Source: Halichondria panicea
Taxonomy: Eukaryota > Porifera > Demospongiae > Suberitida > Halichondriidae
Assembly: GCF_963675165.1 (NCBI RefSeq)
Contig: NC_087391.1
Coordinates: 577,001-641,000, forward strand
DNA length: 64,000 bases
Reading direction: 5' to 3'
How positions within the stretch are numbered: the stretch's first letter is position 1; each line of letters starts with the position of its first letter. The notes under the pieces are model-generated. The model made no database searches. It saw only the letters and a list, made by a program, of their open reading frames with translations, and was not told the origin of the DNA. The translations under genes and the position numbers were made by a program. This document shows positions 32,300 through 49,700 of the stretch, in pieces.

Positions 32300-35200
32300 T
32301 CAAGTCCCCATAACAATCATATGGACATTATCGTTTGATTCCAACATCTTGCGAGCTCTGACGTTGCCCACTATTCTACTGAGCATGTGCAGTTCGTAGC
32401 GTGAGTAGAGGACTGTGCACGTGACTCCGCCCATCTGCCCCGCCTCCTCCAACATATTGACTAGCTCCGGATAGAACTCGGCGTAGAGAGGGAGGGAATA
32501 AAAGATGAGATGATGAATCCCTCGGAGATGGTACCTGCAGAGAAAAAAAAATCAACTATATATTATTCGAATAATTATAGCAAGGTCAAATGCAGTACCA
32601 ATATATAATTATATGCTGGGCTAGCTGCATGCATGTATGGAAGTGTTGTACATGAAGTGGAAACACCATACGATGGATACAGCAACGTACAAAAGCTATC
32701 ATCTAAGGCAGATAGTGTGCAAAGACCACTAAAGACAAGTATATATGCCTGGGACTTCTACATGGAAAATGCTAACTTTTAGCTGGTTGGAGCTTACCAG
32801 CTCTACAGCATATAGATAGAAGCGCTTTTTAACAAGGAATCCAATGGTATATGAAACTTTGAAGTATGACAAAGTTAGGACAATTTTATGAAGGTCAAAC
32901 TCAACACAATAATTAAATGATAGAACTTCATTATAACCACACCTCCTAAAAAAGTGCAGTCTCTCTGTGTAGAGGAGGAAGTGTTTCTGCTTATGGTAGA
33001 ATTCAGTCCTGCAGCGAGATACTTGAGAGGTCTTAGTGTACTCTGAGAGCAGGCAATGGGAAAGCTCCGCCCTTTTCATGTGGTTACGCACACGCACAAA
33101 GTCAAAATAGGAAGGCACGAAAATGGCCGTCTGTTTAGTGAGCTCTCCACAGAAATCAGGGAGAATCTGAAGAAAATGTAGTAAAATGTTCAAGTTTTAG
33201 CAGTCAACAAAAAACAACAATGCACAATAATTATGCCATAAATTCAAAAGACTAAGTACTCAGTCTCTTGCACATTTTAACCTTATTGCAACATTATTTT
33301 ATTGACAACAAAATAATGAACAAGGTTGTTTGTATACAACACAACACCTGTACTCACCTTCTCAACAAAGTAAGTCAGTCTTGCCTCGGGCAGTTCCTTG
33401 TGAGAGAGGCAGTGCACTCTGTGGAAGACTTGTGGAGCTTGGACCACCACCTGACTCACACAGCCGTCACCAGGCCCCTCCCCCACACGCACACGACCAG
33501 CATAGTCTGACAGGAGACGAGTGAAGGACAGTAACACAAAATGACGGTACATACTAACACCAGGGAAAACTTCAATACGAGATTTATTATCTAGCCTTGC
33601 CACCAGGCTCTCTAATGTCAATATAAATATTTTGTAAGGTAACAAAAGAATTATACACCAATAGCCCCCCCCCCACCCACACCCACACCCACACACCCAC
33701 ACACACACACAAGAGGATACTGTGACAGTAGTTGTTGAAGAGAGCGTTGATCTCGGGAGTGAAGAAGCTGCTGAAGACGAGCGTCTGACGATAGTACTTG
33801 CCCCACTCGTTCACCGCCCACTCACGCAGACGAGATATGTCCGCACCGTGAGCCTCTCTGGGGGTCAGGTGGAGATGGGCGAAGATGTGCTGTGTGTGAG
33901 GTGAGAGAGTGTGGATTATGTGAGGGTGTGCTGTGTGTGAAGAGTGGAGTGTGAGGGTGTGAGGGGGCGTGTGTGGTGACGTACCAAGAGATGGTCCCAG
34001 TTTTGCATGAGGAACACATCACATTGGTCCACTATCAACAGCTCAATGGAGGACAGGAAATCATAGTCTCTCGTCTTCTCCCTGAAGCAGAAAAATGAGT
34101 GAACTTCGATAATCGATAATTCAAGATGATACTTCACACAATTTCTAAAAGTATTGTAATTGATATTTAAATCTGTGAGGCGTCTCAAACACGTTTAAGG
34201 ACCATTAACTTAGAGCCTCTTAAGGACATCAAATTTAATAACCAAGTTCAAGTGTGTCTCACCCGTCTGCCCCTAGGATGGTGCGCAGGCCGAGGGGGGA
34301 GGCAAGGATGATGTCTGATGAGTAGAACTCAGAGTACAGTCTCACAAGGTTCCTCTTTATGGACACACCCACTCGGAAACAATCGTCAATATTACCAGCA
34401 AACATCTCTTCATAAGATTCTGTGTCAAGGACAAAGCAATAACAGTCACTTCATTCATGTATAAACTATTGGGGTTGCATATAAATAGATATCTTTCACT
34501 AACAAGTGTCAAGAATTCAGCTATAAGCTAGCTACAATGACCATACGATATAAAGGCCAGGTCCCATTTGAGTACAAAACAACCTTCAACAAAGGCCACC
34601 TCTGGAAAATGGCCCGACTTTGTTCCCAAAACCTGACTGCTAATAAAAGAGAGTTCCACTGTATTCAAGAGAGTACATTTTCCCACTCACTCGGTTTCTT
34701 GATCTTTGACGGCAGGTGTGCCTCTTCACTGAACTCCTCCTGAAATCTCTTCTTATGACTGACCACCCCCTGTGTACAAGTGTGTGTGGGTGTGGTCAAC
34801 ACGCCCACTCACTCACCTCCCCCTGAGGCAGCAGTAACTCCACTAGTGTGTTGATTGTGCGTAGGGCACATTCACGAAATGGGAGCAGAATCAAAACCTT
34901 GGGACGAGTAAGCCCCTGATCACCAACGTCACTAATCAGTAGAACATAGCAACAATCAGAGCATCTCGTATAATAATCATACAATGCAATTCACGTACTC
35001 AATGACTTTGTTGGTCTTTGCTGCTTGCACCAGTCGTGCTTTGTTTTTGAGAACTCTAGATCGTGTCCTATTGGAGAGAAAATACTGATACTATTATTAC
35101 ACCCACGCACGCACACCCCCACCCTCACCCACACATGCACACCCCCACCCACACCCACACACGCGGCAGTGTCTTACTTCAGTACGTGGTTGAGTGCGTG

Positions 35201-37008
35201 GAGGAGGTAAGTTCTTCTAATCTCTTCTCCATTCTCAAACGTACGTCTCATGAACAACAGGTCCTGAAACACAAGCACAGGGCTGGGTCACATGCACAAT
35301 CACAATTAAATAGAATTTTTGACCAGCCATAACTTCAGTTCCGTTGGTCCAATAACATTAGACTTCTGAACGCTTAGAGAGAAGTTATTCAGATAATGTG
35401 TTAAAATCAAAAGTCTATTTTGGGCCTGTTTTTGACAGTCTTTTCCAAAAATTCGAAATTATAGCCAGTTTCAAATCTGAAATTTGAACATACTCAGAAG
35501 CATTCAGAAAATAGTTGACATCAAAACACTAGTTACAGAGCCAACTGTAGTCATTTCAAAATGAAGGGGACCTAGCTAGTACATTAGCTTCACCTTATAA
35601 CTGTTCAAGATATTGAACATGCTCTGTTGTAACCGTGGTGATGTGACAAGGCTGTGATGCTGCTTCAACTGTTGCTTCAGCTGCAGTGAGCAACGGTCAA
35701 TAATAACACATCGCTACATAAAGAGAACCGCTTACAAATAGTTGCTCATTTCCAGGGACTCCAATAACACTGGCTCTCTCTGGCAATGGATTGGCTACCT
35801 CCACCGCTCCTAGTAATGTGTCCTGTAAAAGGGAGGGGCCTGTCACTAGGGGTAACTATTACCGTGGTAACACTCACGTCAGACTGTGTGTAGGAGGGAG
35901 GGTGGTTCTGAGCTAGCTGCTCCACTTGCTGGTCAGTCAGGAGTTGCTCAAAGTGAACCTTGAATGGATCAATGTTGGTAGTCTCTGCACCTTCACAACC
36001 ATCACTCTCCACATCATCACAACCATCACCCTCCACACTCTCCACATCATCACAAGCCTCACTATCATCCCCAGGATCGTCAGCGTCACTCTCCACACCA
36101 TCACTAGCACCGCCCACACCATTACTGCCCACACCATCACTATCCACACCATCACTGTCCACGCCATCACTAGCATCACTTTCCACACTCTCTCTTCTAT
36201 TCGATAACGATGTACTTAACTCCTTTCGTGTCTTCTTGGCATCCTCTGTCTTGGGCCGTTTTGCCATTGGACCGAGTACACCTAGTAAGAGGTCATAGTC
36301 CGTGGGATCATCCTCCTGGGGTCAAAGGCCAACGTAATGACAAGGTATACACGTATTGTATCATGAGTCCATACTAAAGAGAGAGAGTATCAAACGTAGC
36401 ATCAGATGTATTCGGAAAGTAACGTACTTCCTGCTTGGTAACAGACCAATCAGAGTGCCTGGAGCCGCCACTTACCTCGAGGCAGCAACAACGTTACTGC
36501 CAAATTGTCATTATTGATCACGCGTTTCAGACAGGAAGTCACGTTACTTCTGAATACATCTGATGCACAGTATTGTGTTCGATATTCTCTCTATTATTTA
36601 TATAGACTCTTGATTAATATGCTGATTCCAGACAGGTTGACTTGCCTCATCACTGGAGAGGGTACGAGTAGCGTGGGGGGGTGGTCTCTTGTTTGGTGCT
36701 TGGGGGAGGGGGGCTGGTGTCACATGACGTCTCTTCTTCACAACTTTTCTACCTCCTTTACGTCTCCCAGAGTGTCGTCCACCACGCTAGCGTATAGAGG
36801 GTGGGGTTGGAACACACATGACAGAACACTAGCTTAGATATTAAACACTGGGCAGACAATCATTGTGTACAATGAAGTATAATAATGATGTCAGATCCAT
36901 GATCATGCTGTTTAATTTTCATAAATTCATAATTATGAAGAAGTATCTTGTGAAGTACTTGTCTACAAAGGGCCATCTTTTTGTATTGTGATCAACACTC
37001 ACCCCCAT
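32300..37008 (-). CDS. UTP25: U3 snoRNP-associated UTP25 (DEF/DIEXF homologue)
   Basis: Fifteen coding exons: 37003-37008, 36634-36786, 35878-36315, 35736-35822, 35594-35680, 35178-35263, 34995-35067, 34817-34915, 34691-34769, 34263-34419, 33985-34081, 33721-33889, 33358-33506, 32943-33166, 32300-32534; 712 aa, all phases closing. UTP25 is a DEAD-helicase-like protein without a working ATPase, needed for early 18S rRNA processing in the nucleolus. The N-terminus is basic ([15 protein letters not shown]), then acidic with DGVDS repeats. The core has [105 protein letters not shown] and [17 protein letters not shown], all family signatures. The first coding exon is only ATGGGG. The join of exons 7 and 8 is the least certain. 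The stop of upstream MCM5 lies 287 bp before this ATG. Confidence 0.93.
35320..35540. repeat. Family E inverted-repeat element
   Basis: Diverged relative of 7190-7430, with a TTCAGTTCC/GGTCCAATAA-type start and GCTTAGAGAGAAGTTATTCA, in a UTP25 intron. Non-coding. Confidence 0.45.
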
Positions 37009-37294
37009 GCTGTGTTTAACTGGTAAAGAATAGAAGTTTAGCTAGTATAGCTAGCTGCTGTATAAATCTCGATTCTCTTTTGGACTGATTTCTGATTCTA
37101 GCCTGCCACGTGGTCTGCAAGTACACCAGCCCCACCCACTACAATGCTGCAGGAGTACTTGAGGGCGGCCATCGTATGAAACCACAGCCGGATCTAAGTT
37201 TAACCATCTTTACCCAAAACAGCAGTCCCAACTTTTTAATTAAATGTGATAACAATTGTCCAGTTAAAGTTCTGATCATAGTTTCAGTTTTAGT

Positions 37295-42184
<4,890 letters not shown>

Positions 42185-42370
42185 CTTGCAGTGGATTTGA
42201 AACACCCACTTCAATCAATCTCCACCCATAACTTACACACCAGCCCACCTCTCTTGGGAAGAGTAGCATTGCAGTTGTTTAGCTAACGATCTTTACAACT
42301 AAAAGCTGGTCATTACTTTTGGGCAGATTTGACGATTCTTACTCACCATAGCTACTGCACTGCACTCTGC
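42185..42370. promoter_or_regulatory. Shared upstream region MCM5/unknown gene
   Basis: 186 bp between divergent start codons. Contains CCACCC and CACCCAC words and AACGATCTTTAC (near 42286), which resembles GCGATCTTTACC in the TMED10/MRPL33 spacer (near 2788). No E2F-type TTTSGCGC site is evident. Promoter function is inferred. Confidence 0.5.
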
Positions 42371-42867
42371 ATGGCTACAGGTGTGGGAGTAGTCCAGCTC
42401 CCTGGGCCCTTCACAAAGATAGTGGTGTTCAGAGACAAAGTGTTCAGGCTCAGATACATACTGAGGTAAATGTGGAATTAGCACAACCATTCACAGTACT
42501 GTAGTGTCAGTCTCTCCATCATATCATCAACCGTCCACCCTCTGTAGTAACTGTAGTGTGTCGGATGTCAACCTCAATGCTGATGCACTACAAGCTGACC
42601 TCACGGTGACAATACTATAACCTGTGTGCATACAGTCTGTCAATGTTCCCCCCTGTAGAGAATGACTGAGGGAATTCTGGAACAATGGTTGTCTTATAGA
42701 AGACTACCCCCCCTCAAGACAGACTACATGTTGGTCTACCCCGGGCTCCTAGACTGGGGTCTGGTCATGGCCAACAAGCTACTCTTCTATCAACATGAGC
42801 GTAACCTGCAGCCACACCCACACACTATCCAACTCTTTGTACACATCGTTGCTGCCCCCTACCACAC

Positions 42868-42933
<66 letters not shown>

Positions 42934-43420
42934 ACACCCACACACACACTGTCACTGTTTCATAGTATGCATTCTCTTCCTACCATAGAGGCGTCTAATA
43001 AGATTGCCCGGAAGAGGCCACACCCAGAGGATGTGAGCTTACCTGTGTGTACAGGTATTGTACGCAGCGAGTACTTGGTCAGGAAGAAGCTGCGTATGGT
43101 AAGCTCCAACCATCAATGTGTGTGGGGGGTCTCAAATTGTCTCCCACAGACCCCCAGTGTTGCTTGTCTGCCCTGTACTGGACATGCTCAGACTGGCCCA
43201 AGCCCGGATACTGTTGGTAAGGTAGCCAGGAACGTGAGGTCGGAGTTCAAAAAGCTCAGTAAACCGTCATCATCGCACACTAACGAGCGTCTGGAGGTTG
43301 TAAAGAACGAGGAGTCGTTCCTGCGCGGCATTGTGAGGTGGGTGGTTGCGTAGGAGTCGATCATCATAATTATGACGTAATCTCTGCAGATCTGTCAAGA
43401 CCCTGTTTAGTTGGACATGA
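42371..43420 (+). CDS. Unrecognised nuclear-type protein, divergent from MCM5
   Basis: Six exons: 42371-42465, 42497-42605, 42659-42869, 42989-43098, 43150-43337, 43390-43420. They join without a stop to 247 aa, and all borders are GT-AG. The first two introns are very small (31 and 53 bp), shorter than is usual, so the 5' exons need transcript support. The N-terminal part has MATGVGVVQLPGPFTKIVVF, CSNCSVSDVNLNADALQADL, then the hydrophobic TDYMLVYPGLLDWGLVMANK. The C-terminal part is basic (KIARKRPHPED, VRKKLRM, VRSEFKKLSK) and ends FLRGIVRSVKTLFSWT. I do not recognise the family. The basic character and the head-to-head link to MCM5 suggest, weakly, a nuclear or cell-cycle role. Confidence 0.6.
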
Positions 43421-43724
43421 AGAGAGATGCTTATAAAACTGTATACCATTTATCACACAAACTTTTCATAATCAATTTTAACAGCTCAGTTCATGACCAC
43501 CTCATTGTCATACCCACCCATATTCAATATTAATTTTAAACTTTGTCTTTATTATTGTCACTAAACATCAACATCAGTGATTTATATAATCATTTCACAC
43601 AATAATATTTAATGACAAATTATTTATGATCTACAAAACGATGCATGACATGTAACAACAAAAGGGCTGGGGAAAAGTTATAAAAAGTAAAAGTTGAGTA
43701 GAATAGCAAACACTACCAAACAGT
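43421..43724. other. AT-rich convergent spacer
   Basis: 304 bp between the stops of the unrecognised gene (+) and the NOX-like gene (-). AT-rich; it must hold both 3' UTRs. I see no gene, repeat or structured element in it. Confidence 0.6.
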
Positions 43725-46700
43725 TTATGTGTAAATGTGATGACTTGAGTAGATAAGCTGTCCAGGTTTGGAGCTGGTCTTGCAGGCCCTGGCCAGATCC
43801 CTCCTCATGCCGTGGTGCAGTGCTCCCACTGAAAACACTCCGAACTCTGTCACACCCTCACTCCACATGGTCGCATTCTGAGCAGAAATGTCTACAGAGA
43901 AGATAATCATGTAATGAAATAAGGCCAGAATTGTATTGACCATTATTGAAGCATAGCTACTGGAACATATCTCAATAGGAAAGAATTTTATGGCCATTAA
44001 TTGCAGATTACTATTGGAGGCTATGTAATGCTGTTAAATTTTATTACGGATTACAGAGACAAAGCTCCCAAGAAGAAAAATAGAGAAATATATTATTTTA
44101 TGCTGCTTTCAATGGGTACACTTTCACACTTTCACTCACAATCTAGGAGAGCAGGGAAGTCTGGTGCTCCATAGCTGGTCTTGGAGTGGAGGTTGTTGAG
44201 TTGTGGCTGTGAAGGTCGCCTCACCATGCACTGAGGGCCGGCAGTCTTGAGCCCCAGCTGCAACAGAGCAGAGGCCAACTCGTCGGGAGGGGAGTTGATG
44301 TTGGTGAGGAAGACTCTCACGTCCAGGTAGCGGTGGACGTGGTCATCCTCGCACAACTCAGACAGATAGTCTGTGAACCACTGTAAAAAGGGGAGGGAGG
44401 ATATTCACTTGTAGAGCTTTAGGTCAGCATGTAGTACACAAACAAGATCAGTTGATGAAACCATACGATTATGTATATTTAGCTATTCTTATCAACTTTA
44501 TGGGAAGACTTGCAGCGTGCCAGTGGTGACAGACAGCCGGTGGTATGGTGGTATACTTACCTCAAAATCGTGTCCACTGGGGACCACCCAGACAATGTAG
44601 AGCTTGGTCAGCACAGGACTGCAGCTGTAACAACACAACCACATACTGAAACACCACCACACACACACACTGCATGCTCAAACCACAAGGGCTGCCCTGA
44701 GGCTATCATAGTGGATGTTGGTGCATACCCTAAGGCAGCAGCTACCACTGTTGCAGTCAGTGGATTGCATAACAAAAAATTCCCAGGCAGCAAAACCATG
44801 CATACTTAACTCAAGCGTGAAGTAGAAAACTAGTATTAATATAGTATTATTGCTGTGGTTTTTCTATGGGGTCAATTCAAGTGGTAGCTAATTAACGTAA
44901 TTATGTACAAGTGGTGTGTTTGGATGGCTACAACCACTTACCCACAATGACAAGCATTTCCTTTCCTGTACTCTAGGAACCTCTTGATGATAGCCTTGGC
45001 AACGTGCGGCCCTGAGTCACCTGCACACACTAGCGTAGAGATCTTGTGGTCAAACAATAGCTGAGAATGATACGCTGGGCCATGCCTGAGCGGAAAAATA
45101 GCATAATTATTTTCAATCAAAATGTATTACAAACAGACAAACAGGTTGATTCTTTCTTTCAAGAAATGTACATTTTCTGTTTCCTATGACAACAATAAAA
45201 CTTACGGTCCAGTGAATTGAACGGCTGAGAGATCAGCCTGGTGTTGGCTTGCCTCTGTGCTCTCTATGGTCACGGCCTCCTTGTTCTTGAGTCTAGAGTC
45301 TTTCCTCTGATTGGTTGAACTGTGCATGCGATAGGGATGTGTCTTGAGGTATTGAAAGGCCTCCATAGTCCACGGCTCAGCAGAGTAGGGAACATGAACT
45401 GTAAGTCTCTGCAGAGAGAGAGAGGGTGGATCACATATATACAGTGTGTTGGATAGCTTACCTTGTCTTTAGGCCCTGAGCTTATCTGACAAGGCTGCCA
45501 GTTGAAGTAACCTGAGTGAGTTTAGGAGACAGGGATAATGTACTGTGAGATGACATGTGAGGTGATAGTATAGGAACAGTCAGGGGAAGAAAGAGTGAGT
45601 GATAATGGATATAGTATTGACTGTACCTATCCAAGGTAGGTTGAGTAGCATGTACTGTCCAGGCTCAAACTTGAACTTAGGAGGTCGTTCCAACTCAATG
45701 ATGGCTGTACGAGACTGATCGTCATAGCGACCCGCACAGTCAACTCGTACAGAGTGACGTGTGATAGCGGTGTAGCGATATACTCTCTCCACTAACACAA
45801 GCAAGGCAAAGGGAAGCAACCACGGCCAATAGGAGTGGTTGAAGTAGCTGACTCCATGGATGACCAGCAGTAGGTAGAAGGCACACAGACACACCCAGTG
45901 AATGATGTAGAACGGAATGAATCGCAACACTCGACGGATGGGACCTATCGAGCTTATTGCTAGAGTTAGGAACAGGAGAGCAATAATGAGGCCAGTGATG
46001 GTAGGACCAAGGTGAGTGAGGAGGTTCTCTGTGAATCGTTCGCTGGTGGAGAGGGGGGCAGTACTATTGTCAATGGTAACGGCAAAGGAGACTAGATGGA
46101 GAGTGACGTGGATCAATGACCAGACGAGGATACCACAGGACACCAGCACGTGCATCAGTGTAGTCCGGGTGAGTGGGAGATACTGTGTGTGTGCGTGCGT
46201 GCGTGCGTGCGGTTAGGGACACAGTTAAAAATGCAAAAAAGCAATTTTTATAAGGCTGCTGGAAACCTTTGTTTTGGTCAAAATTAGCACGTCTCTGCAT
46301 GATCTTGGGATCTAAAACACTATTTTAATTATGAGGGACTTCCTAATACCTCTGCATGAATACAACTTCTAATTGAAATATCCTAACTCTAATTATGAAT
46401 AGTCAACAACTACCTACTAAACTGCTTCCACTATATAAAAGCTAGCGTACCTTGTTCATCCAGACACTGCTCCTCATTGCAGTCACCACAGAGCTGAGAG
46501 TGGGCAGTAACACAAGAACTGTGTTCATGCTCAATACAGGTCCGGCTCCATACGCATACCTCTCCATGCCTAATCGATCCGTACTTACCACACCCACTAC
46601 AAATACAAAGACGTTGAGGAGTACGTAAATGAGTAACCAGATGAGGGAAGTTGCTGAGTTGACAAAGAACCCTTTCGTACTGCTGGACACTCTCTCCCTT

Positions 46701-49700
46701 CGTGACAATTCGCTTCCCTGCGATCCTTTGGTCTTTCCGTACCGAGCGATATTCCCAGACTCGCTAATATAGAGCTGATGTTTTGAGAGGAGCTTGATGA
46801 GGCTAACGAATGGCATCACTCCAGTGGTGCCTGGATCTCCTTCCTGTAGGGGGAGGGAAGTGGTTCCTGGTTAAGTCACAGCTATACAGGCCAGTGTGTC
46901 TGGCTATTGACCCCAAAAGTATTGAATGCATTTGCATTTTTACAGGTGTGACCTCATAAGAGGATCTACCTGCTGAGGTGAGAAGCATAAGGGCATGAGA
47001 ATCACACAAGGTGACCATGACAGCTGTGGGAAGAGCTACAAGCTATAGGCAAACTGTGCAGCACATGGGGCGAGAGTGTTGCCAAGATACGTAAGGTTAC
47101 TCACCCAAAACCATACATATGGAGACCAAAAATATTCCATCAGGTGCCATGGTGTTTACATTGGGAATACAAATTCAGGGCTAAAAACCATACAAGCACT
47201 GTTTACCTTCATGATTCCTGCAACCATTTGCTCAATCTGGTGAGGCTCTACCTCGAAGTCAGTGGCTCTGAGGCTGCTCACAAGCACTCTCTCTAGCTCC
47301 TTCTTTGAGATGTGGGCTGCATTCATCAGGTTGTGAGCGATCTTCATCTGAGCCCCCACTGCCAGAGACTGAGGATGTACATGTGCAGTAGAGCATTCAA
47401 TACAGTCATACATGCATGCACAGTAGCATAGAGAGAAACACACGCACACACACGAATAACTTTCAGCATTGAAACTAGTTCCGGTTAGCCCCCATTTGTC
47501 AAATGTCAGACAAAAATATAGCTGCAGTGCCTAATTATTGACCCTCAAAAGAACCACAATGCAAACAACACCACGAATGTACAACATGTCACCTATAGGG
47601 AATGCTATCCATCTTCCTGTTTCACATGTGATTCCTTCCTTGCATTGTAAAGACCCATAAACACAAACAGGAGATTCACTACCCAGCATGCATGCACTCA
47701 GGTACACGAGGGCTTAGACACTAATTACAGTAAGGGCTCACCCTTTGTTTTAGAGACAGCTCGTTGATGTCACTGGTACTCCCGATGGAGCCCCCTGTCT
47801 TGCGAGTCATCTCAGAGATGACCCCCGTGTAGAACAACTCCCCCTCAATGACGAAGCTAGTCACATGCACCTCGGCTGGGATCTCGTGCCCACTCTTGGT
47901 GAGAGCGCGTACCTCGTACAGTCGAGCGTGCTTCTGTTCCTCTGGAGCATACGAGTGTTTGCGGAGGTACTTGAGAGTGTCGGTGGTTCGATGGTTGATA
48001 CCGAAACGGTGCTTCTCCCGGAAACTAAGAGGAACAATCATCTGCAGAGGAAGTACGTGTGTAGGAAATGAGTGGACTGACAACTTTATAACTGTCATGA
48101 ATGCATTTTTTGGTTTGTACATATAGTAACTAAGCATGAATATATTGAAGATATGGTACCAACTGTTAGCTAATAATATAGCTCAGTTGTACCAGATCCA
48201 GTGTAAAATACTTAGATTACTTATTGCCCTCACTTCTAAGTTGCTGCCAATGGCCTCCCCTGGAGTGTAGCCGAACATCCTTGCAGCACCAGTGCTCCAG
48301 AACACAATGTCTCCCACAGAGTTGGCACACACGATGGCGTCCTGAGATATATGCATCACCGATCGAAAGGCGTTGTCTGTGAACACATCTTGTGTAGTGC
48401 GCATAGTATCATGGCTGATGCTGCGAGGGAGGTTCCCCCCACCAGGGGGCTGGAGATTCACAGGTGTGGGGGGCACAACAGTCGCTTCAATTTGAGCAAC
48501 ACTCACTTTCTTCTTTCGCGGACGAGGGGAGCTCTCAAACATACTGTCTCCGGAGGGTGTTGGGGAGATTCCCCTACGATTTGATTTCTTGACGGCCAGT
48601 CCATTGCCCATATTATGAAACGGACAGCCACCACCAGTGGGAGTAAAATCAGTTCCCTCGAGGGGGGCGGTGGTGATGATGGGAGGGGGCATAAAGGCAC
48701 CCTTCCTCCTACGGCTGATAGGAGCCTCTCCCTGGGGGGTCGTTGCTAGGTGAGCCGGTAGCGTCGTAGCTTTGTCTGTGTCATCTGGAGTTAGAATATC
48801 TGGAAACACGTCATCTACTCCTCGTCGAGCTCTCTTAGAGTGTCGAGTGATTCGTAGGGACCCTCCCTTCTCCGTCTCATCATCGGCAAGGTGGGCGTAG
48901 TGATGATTGAACGTCTTAGCTCTGGTGACCTTTCCACCCACTATGACAACATCGTCGGGACTGCTTTGATCTAAATTGTCTGCACTTTGAACCCTATCGG
49001 CTTGTTCGGAGCTAGCTAAATACATACGCACTTTCTCGTCTGTTCCGAGTTCATCATCAGGAGTGGGCGGCATGGAGCTGTCTTGTTCTGATACCATCCG
49101 ACAGAGGGGGGCTGTCGATACTTCGAGATCATAACTCTCAGACTCTGATTCCTGATCTGGTTTGGAATCCTCCTCGTAATGTCCATTTCCATTCTCATAC
49201 GGCTGGTTGTTGTAGAGAGGGTGGTGTCTGAACTCAAGGTTGAGCTGCTCTCTCGTTCTAGTAGAATCAAGGAAATCCATACTTTTCTTTCGTAGTTGTA
49301 TCATCTTTTCGTCTGAGATAACATTCTTGTCCAAACGTTGCGGACCCTTCAAACTGGAGAAAGAGGAATTTCGAGATTTGAGTGCTATTTCATCTTTAGA
49401 TTCTTTGTTGGTCTGATTCGGGATAGAGTAACTGGAGACCTTCTTTGCAGACCGAGGCACAAAGATGTAGACTACGGCCGCAATGACTAGCCAGACACCG
49501 TACACTGCACAGATGATGTAGGCAGCAAGGGGAAGCACTGGAAACACGGAGAGACCCTGTATGGATAAGATAATCACCATGACATCAATTTCCTCCAAGG
49601 AACAGAAGAGATAGCTACAACAACGCATACATGTACACTGAAACCCTGGTCTATAAAAAAAAAAACAGTTCTGTATATAGCTTGGTTTTTGTCAATTCAA

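Noticed and set aside
32729..32942. Extension of the UTP25 exon past [10 protein letters not shown]
   Set aside because: A donor at AGG-AG/GTGTGG and the in-phase terminal exon 32300-32534 restore the family C-terminus; the extension is intron.
33507..33612. N-terminal extension of UTP25 exon 13 ([11 protein letters not shown])
   Set aside because: Splicing from CACA/GTATCC at 33721 to the acceptor before 33506 gives YCHNYAGRVRV, which matches the family; the extension does not.
35926..36298. Plus-strand frames with SPSTLSTPSL or TITAHTI repeats
   Set aside because: Antisense of the acidic DGVDSDG repeat in UTP25 exon 3.
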